Positions 17,237 through 25,801 of a stretch of DNA of 59,734 nt are shown here, piece after piece. The position numbers were made by a program, and so were the translations under genes. The stretch is from JBHIAG01 sp046758465 (GTDB lineage Bacteria > Acidobacteriota > Terriglobia > Acidiferrales > 2-02-FULL-67-57). The notes below the pieces were generated by a model. That model ran no database searches. It was given only the letters and a program-made list of their open reading frames with translations, and was not told the origin of the DNA. The stretch's first letter is position 1; every line of letters starts with the position of its first letter. The DNA lies in NCBI GenBank assembly GCA_046758465.1, contig JBHIAG010000001.1:1-59734 (forward strand), written 5' to 3'.

Positions 17237-18465
17237 AGCAGCCGGAGCGCTATCTCGCCGGGCTCGACCTCGGCAGCAGCAAAATCTGTGCGCTGCTGTG
17301 CGAGGTGGATGCGGGCGGACGGCTGCATTTACGGGGCACGGGGGTGGCGGAATCGAAAGGGTTCCGCAAGGGCTCACTGGTCAGCCTGCAAGCGGCCGTC
17401 AGTGCCATCCGTCAGGCGGTGGAAGCGGCGGAAGCGGCTGCCGGAGTGCCGCTGGAAAGCGCACTGATCGGAGTGGCGGGTAGCCACATCAAGGGAATCA
17501 ACAGCCGCGGCGGAATCACGCTCGGGGCGCGCCCCCGCGAGGTGACGCTCAACGATGTCCGCCGCGCCATTGCGGCTGCGCGAGCTGTCACGTTGCCAGC
17601 CGAGCGGGAAGTGTTACATGTGCTGCCCCAGGAATTCTTTCTCGACCAGCAGAATGGGCTGCGCGATCCGGTCGGCATGTTGGGCACGAAGCTTGAGGTC
17701 AACGTTCACATCGTCACCGCCGATGGCCTAGCGACGCAGAATTTGGTGACCGCTGTCAACCGGGCTGGTGTGCTAGTGCTTGACACGGTGCTGGAGCCCC
17801 TGGCCAGCGCCGAAACCTGCCTGACCGCAGATGAGCGCGAGTTGGGCGTGCTGCTGGTGGATATGGGGGGGGGCACGACCGAGTGGATGGTCTATGAGCA
17901 CCACGCCCCGCGGCTGACCGGTGTGGTACCGGTAGGGGGTGAACATTTCACTCACGACATCGCGGTCGGGCTGCGCACGCCCCTCTGGGAAGCCGAACGG
18001 CTCAAGCGCGCCTATGGCTGCGCCGGCCTGCGCTGGCTGCGGCAGGACACACTCGTGGACATTGCCGGTAGCGGCGGACGCGTGGCGTCGCGGCGTGCGC
18101 TCTGCGAAATCATCGAGGCGCGGGCGTCGGAGCTCTTCGCCCTCATCCGTGACGATTTGTTGCGCAGTGGCACCGACCGGCAGCTCGGCGCGGGCGTGGT
18201 ACTGACCGGCGGGGGCGCGCAGCTCGATTCGCTGGCGGAACTGGCGGCGGAGATTCTGCAACTCCCGGCGCGGCTGGGCAAACCCACCGGTGTGCTCGGA
18301 CTACCAGCGACACCCGGCGCGATTCACACTCTGAAGAGCCCTGCCTGCGCCACCGCCGTCGGCCTGGTGCTGCATGGCAATCGCATCCGCGCCTTGCGGC
18401 AACGGCAGGCAGGTGTCCTGGATCGGCTCAAAAGTTTCTGGCAACGGAAAGGATGGGCGGCCTGA
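17233..18465 (+). CDS. ftsA: Cell division protein FtsA
   Basis: FtsA is the actin-like protein that tethers FtsZ filaments to the membrane. The 410-aa protein has the phosphate-1 loop GLDLGSSKICALL and the second nucleotide loop VDMGGGTTEWMV. The adenosine motif VLTGGGAQLDSL is followed by a C-terminal amphipathic helix (RLKSFWQRKGW) that fits the membrane-targeting sequence. It overlaps ftsQ by 4 bases. A 40-bp gap with a strong GGAGG separates it from ftsZ. Confidence 0.94.
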   Translation: MKQPERYLAGLDLGSSKICALLCEVDAGGRLHLRGTGVAESKGFRKGSLVSLQAAVSAIRQAVEAAEAAAGVPLESALIGVAGSHIKGINSRGGITLGARPREVTLNDVRRAIAAARAVTLPAEREVLHVLPQEFFLDQQNGLRDPVGMLGTKLEVNVHIVTADGLATQNLVTAVNRAGVLVLDTVLEPLASAETCLTADERELGVLLVDMGGGTTEWMVYEHHAPRLTGVVPVGGEHFTHDIAVGLRTPLWEAERLKRAYGCAGLRWLRQDTLVDIAGSGGRVASRRALCEIIEARASELFALIRDDLLRSGTDRQLGAGVVLTGGGAQLDSLAELAAEILQLPARLGKPTGVLGLPATPGAIHTLKSPACATAVGLVLHGNRIRALRQRQAGVLDRLKSFWQRKGWAA

Positions 18466-18505
18466 CGATGCAGCCTGGAAAATCCTAACGGAGGCGAAAC
18501 GCAGC

Positions 18506-19648
18506 ATGGCAAAACGCAGGAACCGGCGAGTTGGGTACGGAGAGAAAGTCCGCAACGCGGCCAAGATCAAGATCATCGGCGTCGGCGGCGGCGGCGGCAA
18601 CGCAGTGAATCGGATGATCCAGGCTCGGGTCAAAGGCGTCGAGTTTCTGGCGGCCAACACCGACCTGCAGGCCCTCAAGCAGTCCAAGGCGCTGTTGAAA
18701 TTGCAACTTGGTGCCAAACTCACCAAGGGCCTGGGCTCAGGCGCCAATCCGGAAATTGGCCGGCAGGCCGCGCTGGAAGACACCGACAAGCTGGTCGAAA
18801 CCCTGGAAGGCGCCGACCTGGTGTTCGTCACGGCTGGCCTGGGTGGCGGCACCGGGACCGGCGCGGCCCCCATCATCGCCCGGCTTGCCATGGAACTCGG
18901 CGCGCTCACCGTGGCAGTGGTCACCAAGCCGTTCGCCTTCGAGGGCAAGCGGCGGCAGTTGCAGGCTGAGCAGGGCGTGTCGGAACTGGTGGAGTGTGTT
19001 GACACCCTCATCTGCATCCCTAATGAACGTTTGCTTGTGACGGTGGAGAAGGGCACCAGTTTCTTCGAGGCCTTTCGGATTGCCGACGACATCCTGCGCC
19101 AGGCCGTTCAGGGCATCTCGGACATCATTGCCTTGCCCGGCATTGTCAACCGTGACTTCGCCGACGTGAAGGCGATTATGCAAGGCATGGGGCACGCGGT
19201 CATGGGGACGGCAACGGCTCGGGGCGCGAAACGCGCGGTGGAAGCGGCACAGCGCGCCGTTGCCAGCCCGCTGCTCGACGATGGCTCCATCCAGGGGGCG
19301 CGCGGCCTCCTTATCAACATCGCCGGCTCGCAAAACCTGACGCTGAACGAGATGCAGGAGGCCTGCTCGCTGATTCAGAAGATTGCCCACGAGGACGCCA
19401 ACATCCTTTTTGGCGCCGTCGAGGCGCGCGCACTGAAGGATGCGGTCAAGATCACTGTCATCGCGACAGGCTTCCGGGAGGTGAAGAAGGCCGGCATCGG
19501 GATGCCGGTGAGCCTGGCCCGCCCGCGCCTGTCGCGGGTCGTCTCGCTCGGGAGGAAGCAGGTCACCGCAGCCGGCGCGCCACCACCGGCGACGATCGCT
19601 GACCTCGATACGCCGACGTTTCTCCGGCGACGGTTTGGAGTCCACTGA
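18506..19648 (+). CDS. ftsZ: Cell division protein FtsZ
   Basis: FtsZ is the tubulin-like GTPase that forms the cytokinetic ring. The 380-aa protein has the early G loop GVGGGGGNAVNRM, the tubulin signature GLGGGTGTGAAPII, and the T7 loop NRDFADVKAIM that completes GTP hydrolysis in the next subunit. The conserved C-terminal peptide DTPTFLRRRFG, which binds FtsA, ends the protein. The linker between the globular domain and this peptide is short, roughly 35 residues. The ATG at 18506 follows GGAGG at 18490-18494. The longer in-frame start inside ftsA is rejected. Confidence 0.96.
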   Translation: MAKRRNRRVGYGEKVRNAAKIKIIGVGGGGGNAVNRMIQARVKGVEFLAANTDLQALKQSKALLKLQLGAKLTKGLGSGANPEIGRQAALEDTDKLVETLEGADLVFVTAGLGGGTGTGAAPIIARLAMELGALTVAVVTKPFAFEGKRRQLQAEQGVSELVECVDTLICIPNERLLVTVEKGTSFFEAFRIADDILRQAVQGISDIIALPGIVNRDFADVKAIMQGMGHAVMGTATARGAKRAVEAAQRAVASPLLDDGSIQGARGLLINIAGSQNLTLNEMQEACSLIQKIAHEDANILFGAVEARALKDAVKITVIATGFREVKKAGIGMPVSLARPRLSRVVSLGRKQVTAAGAPPPATIADLDTPTFLRRRFGVH

Positions 19649-19667
19649 GTCAGTTCTGCAGGGTAGG

Positions 19668-20096
19668 ATGGGCAGCCAGCGGATCCTCCTGCCGCGGCAC
19701 ATCGCCAACGCGTTGCTGGGCGAAGCGCGTCGGCATGCGCCGCTGGAATGTTGCGGTTTGCTGGGCGGCCACGCGGACGAAGTCAAAGAGATTCTCCCCG
19801 CCACCAACGAACTTGCCAGCGCCGTGGCCTATGAGGTCACGCCGCGTGAACTCTTCAGCTTGTTCCGGCGTCTGCGCCAGCAAGGCCTGCAACTGGTGGG
19901 CATCTACCATTCCCACCCCGCAAACGACAACTACCCCTCTGCACGCGACATCGAGCGCGCTTACTATCCCGAGGCGGCAACCGTGATTGTGTCGCCGCGG
20001 GCGGCGCGGCCGATTCGCGCCTTTCGCATTCAGGAAGGAAAAGTAGGGGAGTTGCGGGTGGAAACAGTGGAGGCCGGCGCCAGCACCTCTTTGTAG
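19668..20096 (+). CDS. JAMM/MPN-family metallopeptidase
   Basis: A Zn-dependent JAMM (Mov34/MPN) domain protein of 142 aa. The full metal motif is present: Glu27 in PLECCG, His81 and His83 in HSHP, Ser91 and Asp94 in SARD. Bacterial members cleave C-terminal extensions from ubiquitin-like sulfur carriers (ThiS/MoaD/CysO type), but no such carrier lies nearby, so the substrate is unknown. I chose the ATG at 19668 with AGGGTAGG upstream; a TTG at 19635 would overlap ftsZ. Its 3' end overlaps the convergent glycosyltransferase gene by 67 bp, an unusually long overlap. Confidence 0.85.
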   Translation: MGSQRILLPRHIANALLGEARRHAPLECCGLLGGHADEVKEILPATNELASAVAYEVTPRELFSLFRRLRQQGLQLVGIYHSHPANDNYPSARDIERAYYPEAATVIVSPRAARPIRAFRIQEGKVGELRVETVEAGASTSL

Positions 20097-21199
20097 ACCT
20101 GCAGCACGCGCCGCACCGATTCTTCCCAGGAAAAGCGCTGCACCTGCTTGTAGCCGCGCTCCACCAGTTGCGCGCGCAATTCGCCATCCAGCAACACCTG
20201 GCGGATGGCGCGGCTGATGTCAAAGACGTTTTCGGGATTCACCAGCAGCGCGGCGTCACCCACCACCTCTGGCAGCGCGGAAACGTTCGAAGCCACCACC
20301 GGGGTTCCATGCGCCATCGCTTCCAGGGGCGGCAGGCCGAAGCCCTCGTAGAGCGACGGGAAGACAAAGACCTCGGCGCGGGTATAGAACGCCTTCAGCG
20401 TCTGTGGCGGCACAAAGCCAAGGAAACGCACATCAGCCTGCGTGCGGCTCTTCACGACCGTACGCCGGAGGTCAGAGTGTCTGGTCAACTCATCACCGAT
20501 GATGAACAGGCGCAGCTCGCGGTAGCGGGGATGTGTCCGCCACAGGTCCTTGACGAGCGCAAAGGCTTCGATGAGCCGCGAGAGGTTTTTGTGGGTTTTG
20601 ACATTGCCGGCATAGAGAAGAAAGGGGGCGTTGGCTTGGTGGCGGGTGAGTGTGCGTTCGATCTCCTCGGGGTCGAGGCTACCAGTCAAGCGTGCATCGA
20701 GCGCGTTGTAGATCACCTCGGTCTTGCTCGCGGGCACGCCAAACACACGGCGCACATCCCGCTCGGTGGTTCGGGAAACGCACAGCACGCGCTTGGCCCC
20801 TGCCAGGGCCCGCGCAACGCGATAGAAGCGCCAGGAGGCTTCCACCGACGAGCGCTCTTCGACGGGAATCAGAAAATCGGCGATGTCGTGTACCGTGAGC
20901 ACGTAAGGGCAAGGCAGCCACCACGGCGCCGTCAGGTAGGGGATGTGGCAGAGATCGACCTTCTGCTGTTTCAATCGCCAACCCAGGCGCCACGGGGGGC
21001 GGAAGCGCCCATCGGGCTGCTCGTATTCGAGCAACGCAAAATTCTCTGGCAAGGGGCCGAGTTCGGCGCGGTCAGCCGGCGTGCCGATCAGCCAGTAGCG
21101 ATGGGTGCGGTCAAGCTGCGCCAGTTGCTGGACAAGATTGCGCGTGTAAGTACCCGCGCCGTAGTCCTGGATGCGGCGGATATCAAGTGCAATCTTCAT
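20030..21199 (-). CDS. GT4-family glycosyltransferase
   Basis: A GT-B glycosyltransferase of 389 aa, probably cytoplasmic, that would transfer a sugar from an activated donor. The N-terminus KIALDIRRIQDYGAGTYTRNL is the glycine-loop region of the acceptor domain. The C-terminal EGFGLPPLEAMAHGTPVVAS is the EX7E donor-binding motif of GT4. The acceptor cannot be told from sequence; cell-wall polysaccharide, lipid or trehalose-type substrates are all possible. It is convergent with the JAMM gene, overlapping it by 67 bp, and lies downstream of rpiB-glyA on the same strand after a 26-bp gap, so it is probably co-transcribed with them. Confidence 0.88.
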   Translation of the reverse strand: MKIALDIRRIQDYGAGTYTRNLVQQLAQLDRTHRYWLIGTPADRAELGPLPENFALLEYEQPDGRFRPPWRLGWRLKQQKVDLCHIPYLTAPWWLPCPYVLTVHDIADFLIPVEERSSVEASWRFYRVARALAGAKRVLCVSRTTERDVRRVFGVPASKTEVIYNALDARLTGSLDPEEIERTLTRHQANAPFLLYAGNVKTHKNLSRLIEAFALVKDLWRTHPRYRELRLFIIGDELTRHSDLRRTVVKSRTQADVRFLGFVPPQTLKAFYTRAEVFVFPSLYEGFGLPPLEAMAHGTPVVASNVSALPEVVGDAALLVNPENVFDISRAIRQVLLDGELRAQLVERGYKQVQRFSWEESVRRVLQVYKEVLAPASTVSTRNSPTFPS

Positions 21200-21225
21200 C
21201 GGCCTAGTAGTGGCAAGGGCGGCGG

Positions 21226-22530
21226 CTAGCGCACGCCCCCGGACGGAGTGGCGACTTCCTCGAGGCGCAACTCGTAGAGTGGGAAGCGGGCGGTGAGCTC
21301 GCGGACTGCGTAGCGGATGCGTTGGATTGCCGCCTCCTCGCCCATGTGTTCGAGGGCATCAGCGATCCAGTTTCCAATCAATTCCATCTCGGCGGTCCCC
21401 ATGCCACGGGTGGTGAGCGCCGGCGTCCCGATGCGGATGCCGCTGGCCTTGAGTGGCGGTTGGGTATCGAAGGGGATGACGTTCTTGTTGACGGTGATGC
21501 CGGCGCGCTCGAGCCACCGCTCGGCATCGCGGCCGAGGATGCCGCGCGCGTAGACGTCGACCAGCAGCAGATGCGTGTCCGTGCCGCCGGAGACAATGCG
21601 GAATCCCCGGGCCCCCAGTGTCTCGGCCAGCTTCTGGGCGTTGGCAACAATCTGCTGCTGGTAAGCGCGGAACTCGGGCTCCATCGCTTCCTTCAAGCAG
21701 ATCGCTTTGGCCGCAATCACATGCACCAGCGGACCCCCTTGCTCGCACGGGAACACTTTTTTGTCCAACTCCTTCGCGTACTGTTCCCGGCAGAGCACCA
21801 TGCCGGCACGCGGCCCGCGCAGCGTCTTGTGGGTGGTGGTGGTGACAAAGTCGGCGTGCGGCACCGGACTCGGATGGACACCGACGGCAACCAACCCGGC
21901 GATGTGTGCCATATCCATCATGAACGGGCAGCCCACGCTGCCAGCGATGTTGGCAAAGCGCGCGAAGTCAATACTGCGCGGATAGGCGCTGGCACCCGCG
22001 ACAATGAGTTTCGGCTGGTGCGTGCGCGCCAGCCGCGCAACCTCGTCGTAGTCAATCGTCTCGGTGTCTTTGCGCACCCCGTAAGGAACGAAGCGGTAAT
22101 GCTTGCCGGAAAAGTTGAGCGGATGCCCGTGCGTAAGGTGGCCGCCGTGGGCGAGGTTCATGCCGAGTACCGGGTCGCCTTCCTGCAGCACCGTTTCATA
22201 GACGGCGATATTGGCCTGGGTGCCCGAGTGCGGCTGGACATTGGCGTGCTCGGCACCGAACAATTTCTTCGCCCGCTCCCGCGCCAGCGACTCCACCACG
22301 TCCACAAACTCGCAGCCGCCGTAATAGCGCTTGCCGGGATAGCCTTCCGCGTACTTGTTGGTGAAGACCGAACCGGTGGCGTCCAGCACCGCCTCGCTCG
22401 CAAAGTTCTCCGAGGCGATCAGTTCCAGTCCCTGAGCTTGCCGCCGCACTTCATTGCGGATGGCTTCATAGACCTCCGGGTCAACCTCGCGTAGGGGGCG
22501 ATTGAGACGGGCTGAGAAGCGGGTGGTCAT
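21226..22530 (-). CDS. glyA: Serine hydroxymethyltransferase GlyA
   Basis: GlyA interconverts serine and glycine with tetrahydrofolate, feeding one-carbon metabolism. The 434-aa protein has LELIASENFASEAV near the N-terminus, YAEGYPGKRYYGGCEFVD, NVQPHSGTQAN, and the PLP-lysine segment VTTTTHKTLRGPRAG, all diagnostic. Length is normal. I chose the ATG at 22530, which overlaps the rpiB stop codon (ATGA), over a longer start inside rpiB. Coupling to rpiB puts folate-linked serine metabolism in the same transcript as a pentose-phosphate enzyme. Confidence 0.96.
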   Translation of the reverse strand: MTTRFSARLNRPLREVDPEVYEAIRNEVRRQAQGLELIASENFASEAVLDATGSVFTNKYAEGYPGKRYYGGCEFVDVVESLARERAKKLFGAEHANVQPHSGTQANIAVYETVLQEGDPVLGMNLAHGGHLTHGHPLNFSGKHYRFVPYGVRKDTETIDYDEVARLARTHQPKLIVAGASAYPRSIDFARFANIAGSVGCPFMMDMAHIAGLVAVGVHPSPVPHADFVTTTTHKTLRGPRAGMVLCREQYAKELDKKVFPCEQGGPLVHVIAAKAICLKEAMEPEFRAYQQQIVANAQKLAETLGARGFRIVSGGTDTHLLLVDVYARGILGRDAERWLERAGITVNKNVIPFDTQPPLKASGIRIGTPALTTRGMGTAEMELIGNWIADALEHMGEEAAIQRIRYAVRELTARFPLYELRLEEVATPSGGVR

Positions 22531-23006
22531 TTCTTGCCTGCCAGGGCTTGGTTGCGTTCGAGTTGGGCGATCTTCTCGATCCGGCGCTGGTGACGCCCGC
22601 CCTGAAAGCGCGCGCCCAACCACTCCTTGACAATGGCGATGGCGTGGTCGGCATCCACTACGCGCGCTCCCACGGCCAGCACGTTAGCGTCGTTATGCTC
22701 GGTCGCCATCCGGGCGGTGTAGGTGTCGTTGCAGTTGGCCGCGCGGATGCCAGCAATCTTGTTGGCCGCCATGGCTGTGCCAATGCCGGTGCCACAGACG
22801 AGGATGCCGCGGTCAGCCTCCGCACTGGCCACGCTCTGCGCCACCGGACCGGAATAATCAGGGTAATCGACCGATTCTTCCGCGTGGGTGCCGAAGTCAA
22901 TCACCTCATAGTCTGACTTCTGCAAAAATTCCTTGATACGCTCTTTGACCCGGTATCCGGCGTGGTCAGCGCCCAGCGCGACCCGCCGTATCGCTTTGCC
23001 GGCCAT
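22527..23006 (-). CDS. rpiB: Ribose-5-phosphate isomerase B
   Basis: RpiB (LacAB_rpiB family) interconverts ribose 5-phosphate and ribulose 5-phosphate. The 159-aa protein begins RRVALGADHAGYRVKE and has the catalytic-Cys loop GILVCGTGIGTAMAANK and the H-N-D-ANVLA segment, in line with the family. Length is typical. An AAGGAC ribosome-binding sequence precedes the ATG, and a clear promoter lies further upstream (23028-23056). It is the first gene of a probable rpiB-glyA-glycosyltransferase operon. Confidence 0.94.
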   Translation of the reverse strand: MAGKAIRRVALGADHAGYRVKERIKEFLQKSDYEVIDFGTHAEESVDYPDYSGPVAQSVASAEADRGILVCGTGIGTAMAANKIAGIRAANCNDTYTARMATEHNDANVLAVGARVVDADHAIAIVKEWLGARFQGGRHQRRIEKIAQLERNQALAGKK

Positions 23007-23027
23007 TGAGAGAGTCCTTTCTTTGCC

Positions 23028-23056
23028 ATTCTAGCCTACCGGCAGCGGGCGTGCAA
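23028..23056 (-). promoter_or_regulatory. Promoter of the rpiB-glyA operon
   Basis: On the reverse strand, TTGCAC (23056-23051) and TAGAAT (23033-23028) are separated by exactly 17 bases, a good sigma-70-type match, 22 bases upstream of the rpiB ATG. It is divergent from the promoter at 23094-23122. Confidence 0.65.
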
Positions 23057-23093
23057 CTGCGCTTGGTGAAGCGTCCCGGACCAGCCGCAGGGT

Positions 23094-23122
23094 TTGACCG
23101 TGTCGGGTAGAGGTGCTACAGT
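23094..23122 (+). promoter_or_regulatory. Promoter of the FtsX-like permease gene
   Basis: TTGACC (23094-23099) and TACAGT (23117-23122) are separated by 17 bases and lie about 43 bases before the ATG of the permease gene. Together with the rpiB promoter, this forms a compact divergent control region. Confidence 0.6.
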
Positions 23123-23164
23123 GGCGCGTTTCGCCGGGTCGAAGCCGAGAGCGCGAAGAGCAGG

Positions 23165-24283
23165 ATGCACGAACTCATTTGGGCAAACCTGAAGGCACGG
23201 CCCATCCGTACCGCACTCAGCGTGGCGGCGGTTGCACTCCAGGTATTTCTCCTACTGTTTCTGATGGGTCTGACGACCGGAATCGCACGCGAATGGAGCG
23301 AGCGCGTGCGGGGCGTTGGAGCCGATCTGCTGATCCAGCCGCCCAACTCTTCGCTCTTCCTCGCCTTTTCCCGGGCGGTGCTGCCGGAAAAACTGGCAAC
23401 GCGGCTGGCACGGGTCAAGGGAGTCGAGGTAGTGTCGCCGGTGGTGGCGGTGGTGAACACCGAAGGCATCAGTCTGATCTACGGAATTGACTTCGACAGC
23501 TACGATCGGCTGGGCAGAAGCGAACACGGCTCGGACAGCGGCTTTCTCTTCTACGCCGGCGGGCCTTTCCAAGCGACCGACGCCTACGACGTGATTATTG
23601 ACGACGTCAAGGCGCGCTCGCAGAACTATAAGGTTGGAGATACGGTGCCGGGGCTGCTCGACGCCGACTTCCGCATTGTGGGTATCGTGGAGCATGGACG
23701 CGGGGCACGCTACTTCATCCCGCTCAAGACAGCCCAGAAGTTGCTCGGGGTAGAGAACCGGGTTTCGATGTTCTGGGTGAAAACGGGCGGTGAGACGCAA
23801 GTCGTGCGGCGGCGGCTGATGCGGCTGCTGCCGCGCTACCAGGTGCGGCCGATGGACGAATATCTTTCCTTGATGGTCTCAAGCAATCTGCCTGAAGTGC
23901 GGTCCTTTACCTGGGCGGTGACTCTGGTGGGCCTGTTGATTTCCTTCCTGGTCATCCTCTTGAGCATGCATACGGTGGTGCTCGAGCGGGCGCGCGAGAT
24001 CGGCATCCTGAAGGCGCTGGGGGCGTCGCGCTGGAACATTACTGGCCTGGTGATACGCGAAAGCCTGGCGATTGCGGGCCTCGGCTTGCTCGTCGGGATC
24101 GGAAGCGCCTACCTGGTAAAGTTCGTGGTGACTTCTGTCCGCCCCACTTTGAGCATTGACATCACCGTTGACTGGCTGCTGTGGGCGCTGGCCGTGGCCC
24201 CTCTGGCCTGTCTGCTCGGTGTGCTCTATCCGGCTCTCCGAGCGGCCAGCGCCGATCCGGTGGCTGTCCTGGCCTACGAGTAG
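23165..24283 (+). CDS. MacB/FtsX-type ABC transporter permease (orphan)
   Basis: A 372-aa inner-membrane permease of the MacB/FtsX family. It has an N-terminal transmembrane helix (about residues 15-37), a large periplasmic domain, and three C-terminal helices. The FtsX-type motif LERAREIGILKALGAS and the terminal YPALRAASADPVAVLAYE are characteristic of MacB-like exporters or lipoprotein-transport permeases. Such proteins need a MacB/LolD-type ATPase, but none is adjacent, so the partner must be encoded elsewhere. AGCAGG precedes the ATG, and a promoter lies at 23094-23122. The substrate cannot be inferred. Confidence 0.85.
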   Translation: MHELIWANLKARPIRTALSVAAVALQVFLLLFLMGLTTGIAREWSERVRGVGADLLIQPPNSSLFLAFSRAVLPEKLATRLARVKGVEVVSPVVAVVNTEGISLIYGIDFDSYDRLGRSEHGSDSGFLFYAGGPFQATDAYDVIIDDVKARSQNYKVGDTVPGLLDADFRIVGIVEHGRGARYFIPLKTAQKLLGVENRVSMFWVKTGGETQVVRRRLMRLLPRYQVRPMDEYLSLMVSSNLPEVRSFTWAVTLVGLLISFLVILLSMHTVVLERAREIGILKALGASRWNITGLVIRESLAIAGLGLLVGIGSAYLVKFVVTSVRPTLSIDITVDWLLWALAVAPLACLLGVLYPALRAASADPVAVLAYE

Positions 24284-24441
24284 GGAGCAGCACGAAAGTT
24301 TTCCACGCGGCTGATTTTTCCGCTAAATTTACCTTACTGTGGAACGTCGGCAGGTTCTTCCCGAAATTTCACCGTTGCGCATTGTGTGCGCGCAGCCGGC
24401 ACTGGGATGTCGGTTGAGGACGGGGTGGGGCCCTTCTTGTC

Positions 24442-24471
24442 TTGCAAATTCCCCCGGCTCGGTCGTACCAT
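24442..24471 (+). promoter_or_regulatory. Possible promoter of the REC-MBL gene
   Basis: TTGCAA (24442-24447) and TACCAT (24466-24471) with an 18-base spacer lie about 48 bases before the ATG at 24519, in a 235-bp gap with no gene. It is a moderate match only. Confidence 0.4.
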
Positions 24472-24518
24472 AAACCTACGTTCAACAGGTAGGGACAGCT
24501 AGGGCGCTAGCTTTGTCG

Positions 24519-25754
24519 ATGAAAAAGAAGATTCTCATTGCCGACGACGATGATTTGATTTGCTCCCTGGTGAAGACCCGGTTGAAGAAGGACTACGAGG
24601 TCTTCACGGCGCAGGACGGAGAGGAGGCTTTGGTGCTGACGCGCCGACTCCTGCCGGACCTGCTGATCTGTGACTTGATGATGCCCAAGTTGCACGGCTT
24701 TGCCGTGGTGCAGGAGCTACGGGCTGACGAGAAGTTCCGCACCCTGCGCATCCTGGTTTCTTCCGCCAAGGCCTATCCCGCCGACCAGAAGACAGCGCTG
24801 GAACTCGGTGCCGACGCCTATCTGACCAAACCGTTTGACATTGAGGTGCTGGCCGCAAAAGTGAAAGAGTTGCTGGCGAGCGGGGCCGAAACTCCGATCT
24901 GGCTGCGCTTTTGGGGCACACGCGGCTCGATCGCCACGCCGGGCCCCAAGACGACCAAATATGGCGGCAACACCGCCTGCACCGAGGTCCGCTATCGGGA
25001 CGAGTTGATCATTTTTGACGCCGGCACGGGCGCACGCGAACTGGGTCTGGCCTTGATCGAGGAATTCAAGGGGAAGCCCATCGAGGCGCACATCTTCATC
25101 GGCCACAGCCACTGGGACCACATTCAGGGCTTTCCCTTTTTCTCCCCGGCCTACCAGGCGGGGAACGCTTTTACCATCTACAGTGTCCGGGGTGCGCAGC
25201 GCAGCCTGGAGAAAGTTTTTACCGGGCAGATGGACCGCGACTACTTTCCGGTGGCCCTGGGCGAGATGCAGGCGAAGCTGCGGTTTGTGGAGTTGGATGA
25301 GCCGGTGGTCATTTCCGATGCCACGATTTCCTTCACCTACTTGAATCACCCGGGACTGGCGATTGGCTTTCGGATGGATGCAGGGAACAAGTCACTGGTC
25401 TATATCAGCGACAATGAACCCTATCAGCGCTTGGTGGCGGAGGATAATTTGCTGGAGAAGCTGGACCAGAACTTGGTGGAATTTAGCCGTCGGGCAGACC
25501 TGCTCATTTGTGAGGCCCAGTACACCGACGAGGAATACAAGCACAAGCGCGGCTGGGGGCACAGCGCGTTGAGTGACGTCCTGGAGTTGGCGCTGGCGGC
25601 ACAGGTAAAGCAACTGGCTTTGTTTCATCACGACCCCATGCACACCGACGAGATGATTGACGCCATGGTGGAGCAGTGCCAGGAGAAGTTGCGCCAACGG
25701 CAGACGTCGCTGGTCTGCTTTGCCGCGTGCGAGGGCTTGACCTTCACGATATAG
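24519..25754 (+). CDS. Response regulator receiver fused to metallo-beta-lactamase-fold hydrolase
   Basis: A 411-aa two-domain protein. Residues 1 to about 120 are a CheY-like receiver: the acidic triad is in ILIADDDD, the phospho-acceptor Asp is in LLICDLMMPK, and the conserved Lys is in YLTKPFD. From about residue 127 a metallo-beta-lactamase-fold hydrolase begins (LRFWGTRGSIATPGPKT), with the metal motif GHSHWDH. Similarity is to phosphodiesterase-like or PhnP-like MBL proteins rather than drug-hydrolysing ones. The layout suggests that phosphorylation controls hydrolase activity. No kinase is adjacent, but one lies at 29082-30200. The ATG at 24519 is preferred to a TTG two codons earlier. 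Confidence 0.86.
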   Translation: MKKKILIADDDDLICSLVKTRLKKDYEVFTAQDGEEALVLTRRLLPDLLICDLMMPKLHGFAVVQELRADEKFRTLRILVSSAKAYPADQKTALELGADAYLTKPFDIEVLAAKVKELLASGAETPIWLRFWGTRGSIATPGPKTTKYGGNTACTEVRYRDELIIFDAGTGARELGLALIEEFKGKPIEAHIFIGHSHWDHIQGFPFFSPAYQAGNAFTIYSVRGAQRSLEKVFTGQMDRDYFPVALGEMQAKLRFVELDEPVVISDATISFTYLNHPGLAIGFRMDAGNKSLVYISDNEPYQRLVAEDNLLEKLDQNLVEFSRRADLLICEAQYTDEEYKHKRGWGHSALSDVLELALAAQVKQLALFHHDPMHTDEMIDAMVEQCQEKLRQRQTSLVCFAACEGLTFTI

Positions 25755-25801
25755 TGAGTGAGGGTACGAGGGAACCTGTTTCGGAAGGACAACGCACTGC
25801 T

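Noticed and set aside
21322..22494. 390-codon forward frame across glyA
   Set aside because: Antisense to glyA, which has all family motifs; no domain or ribosome-binding site supports the forward frame.
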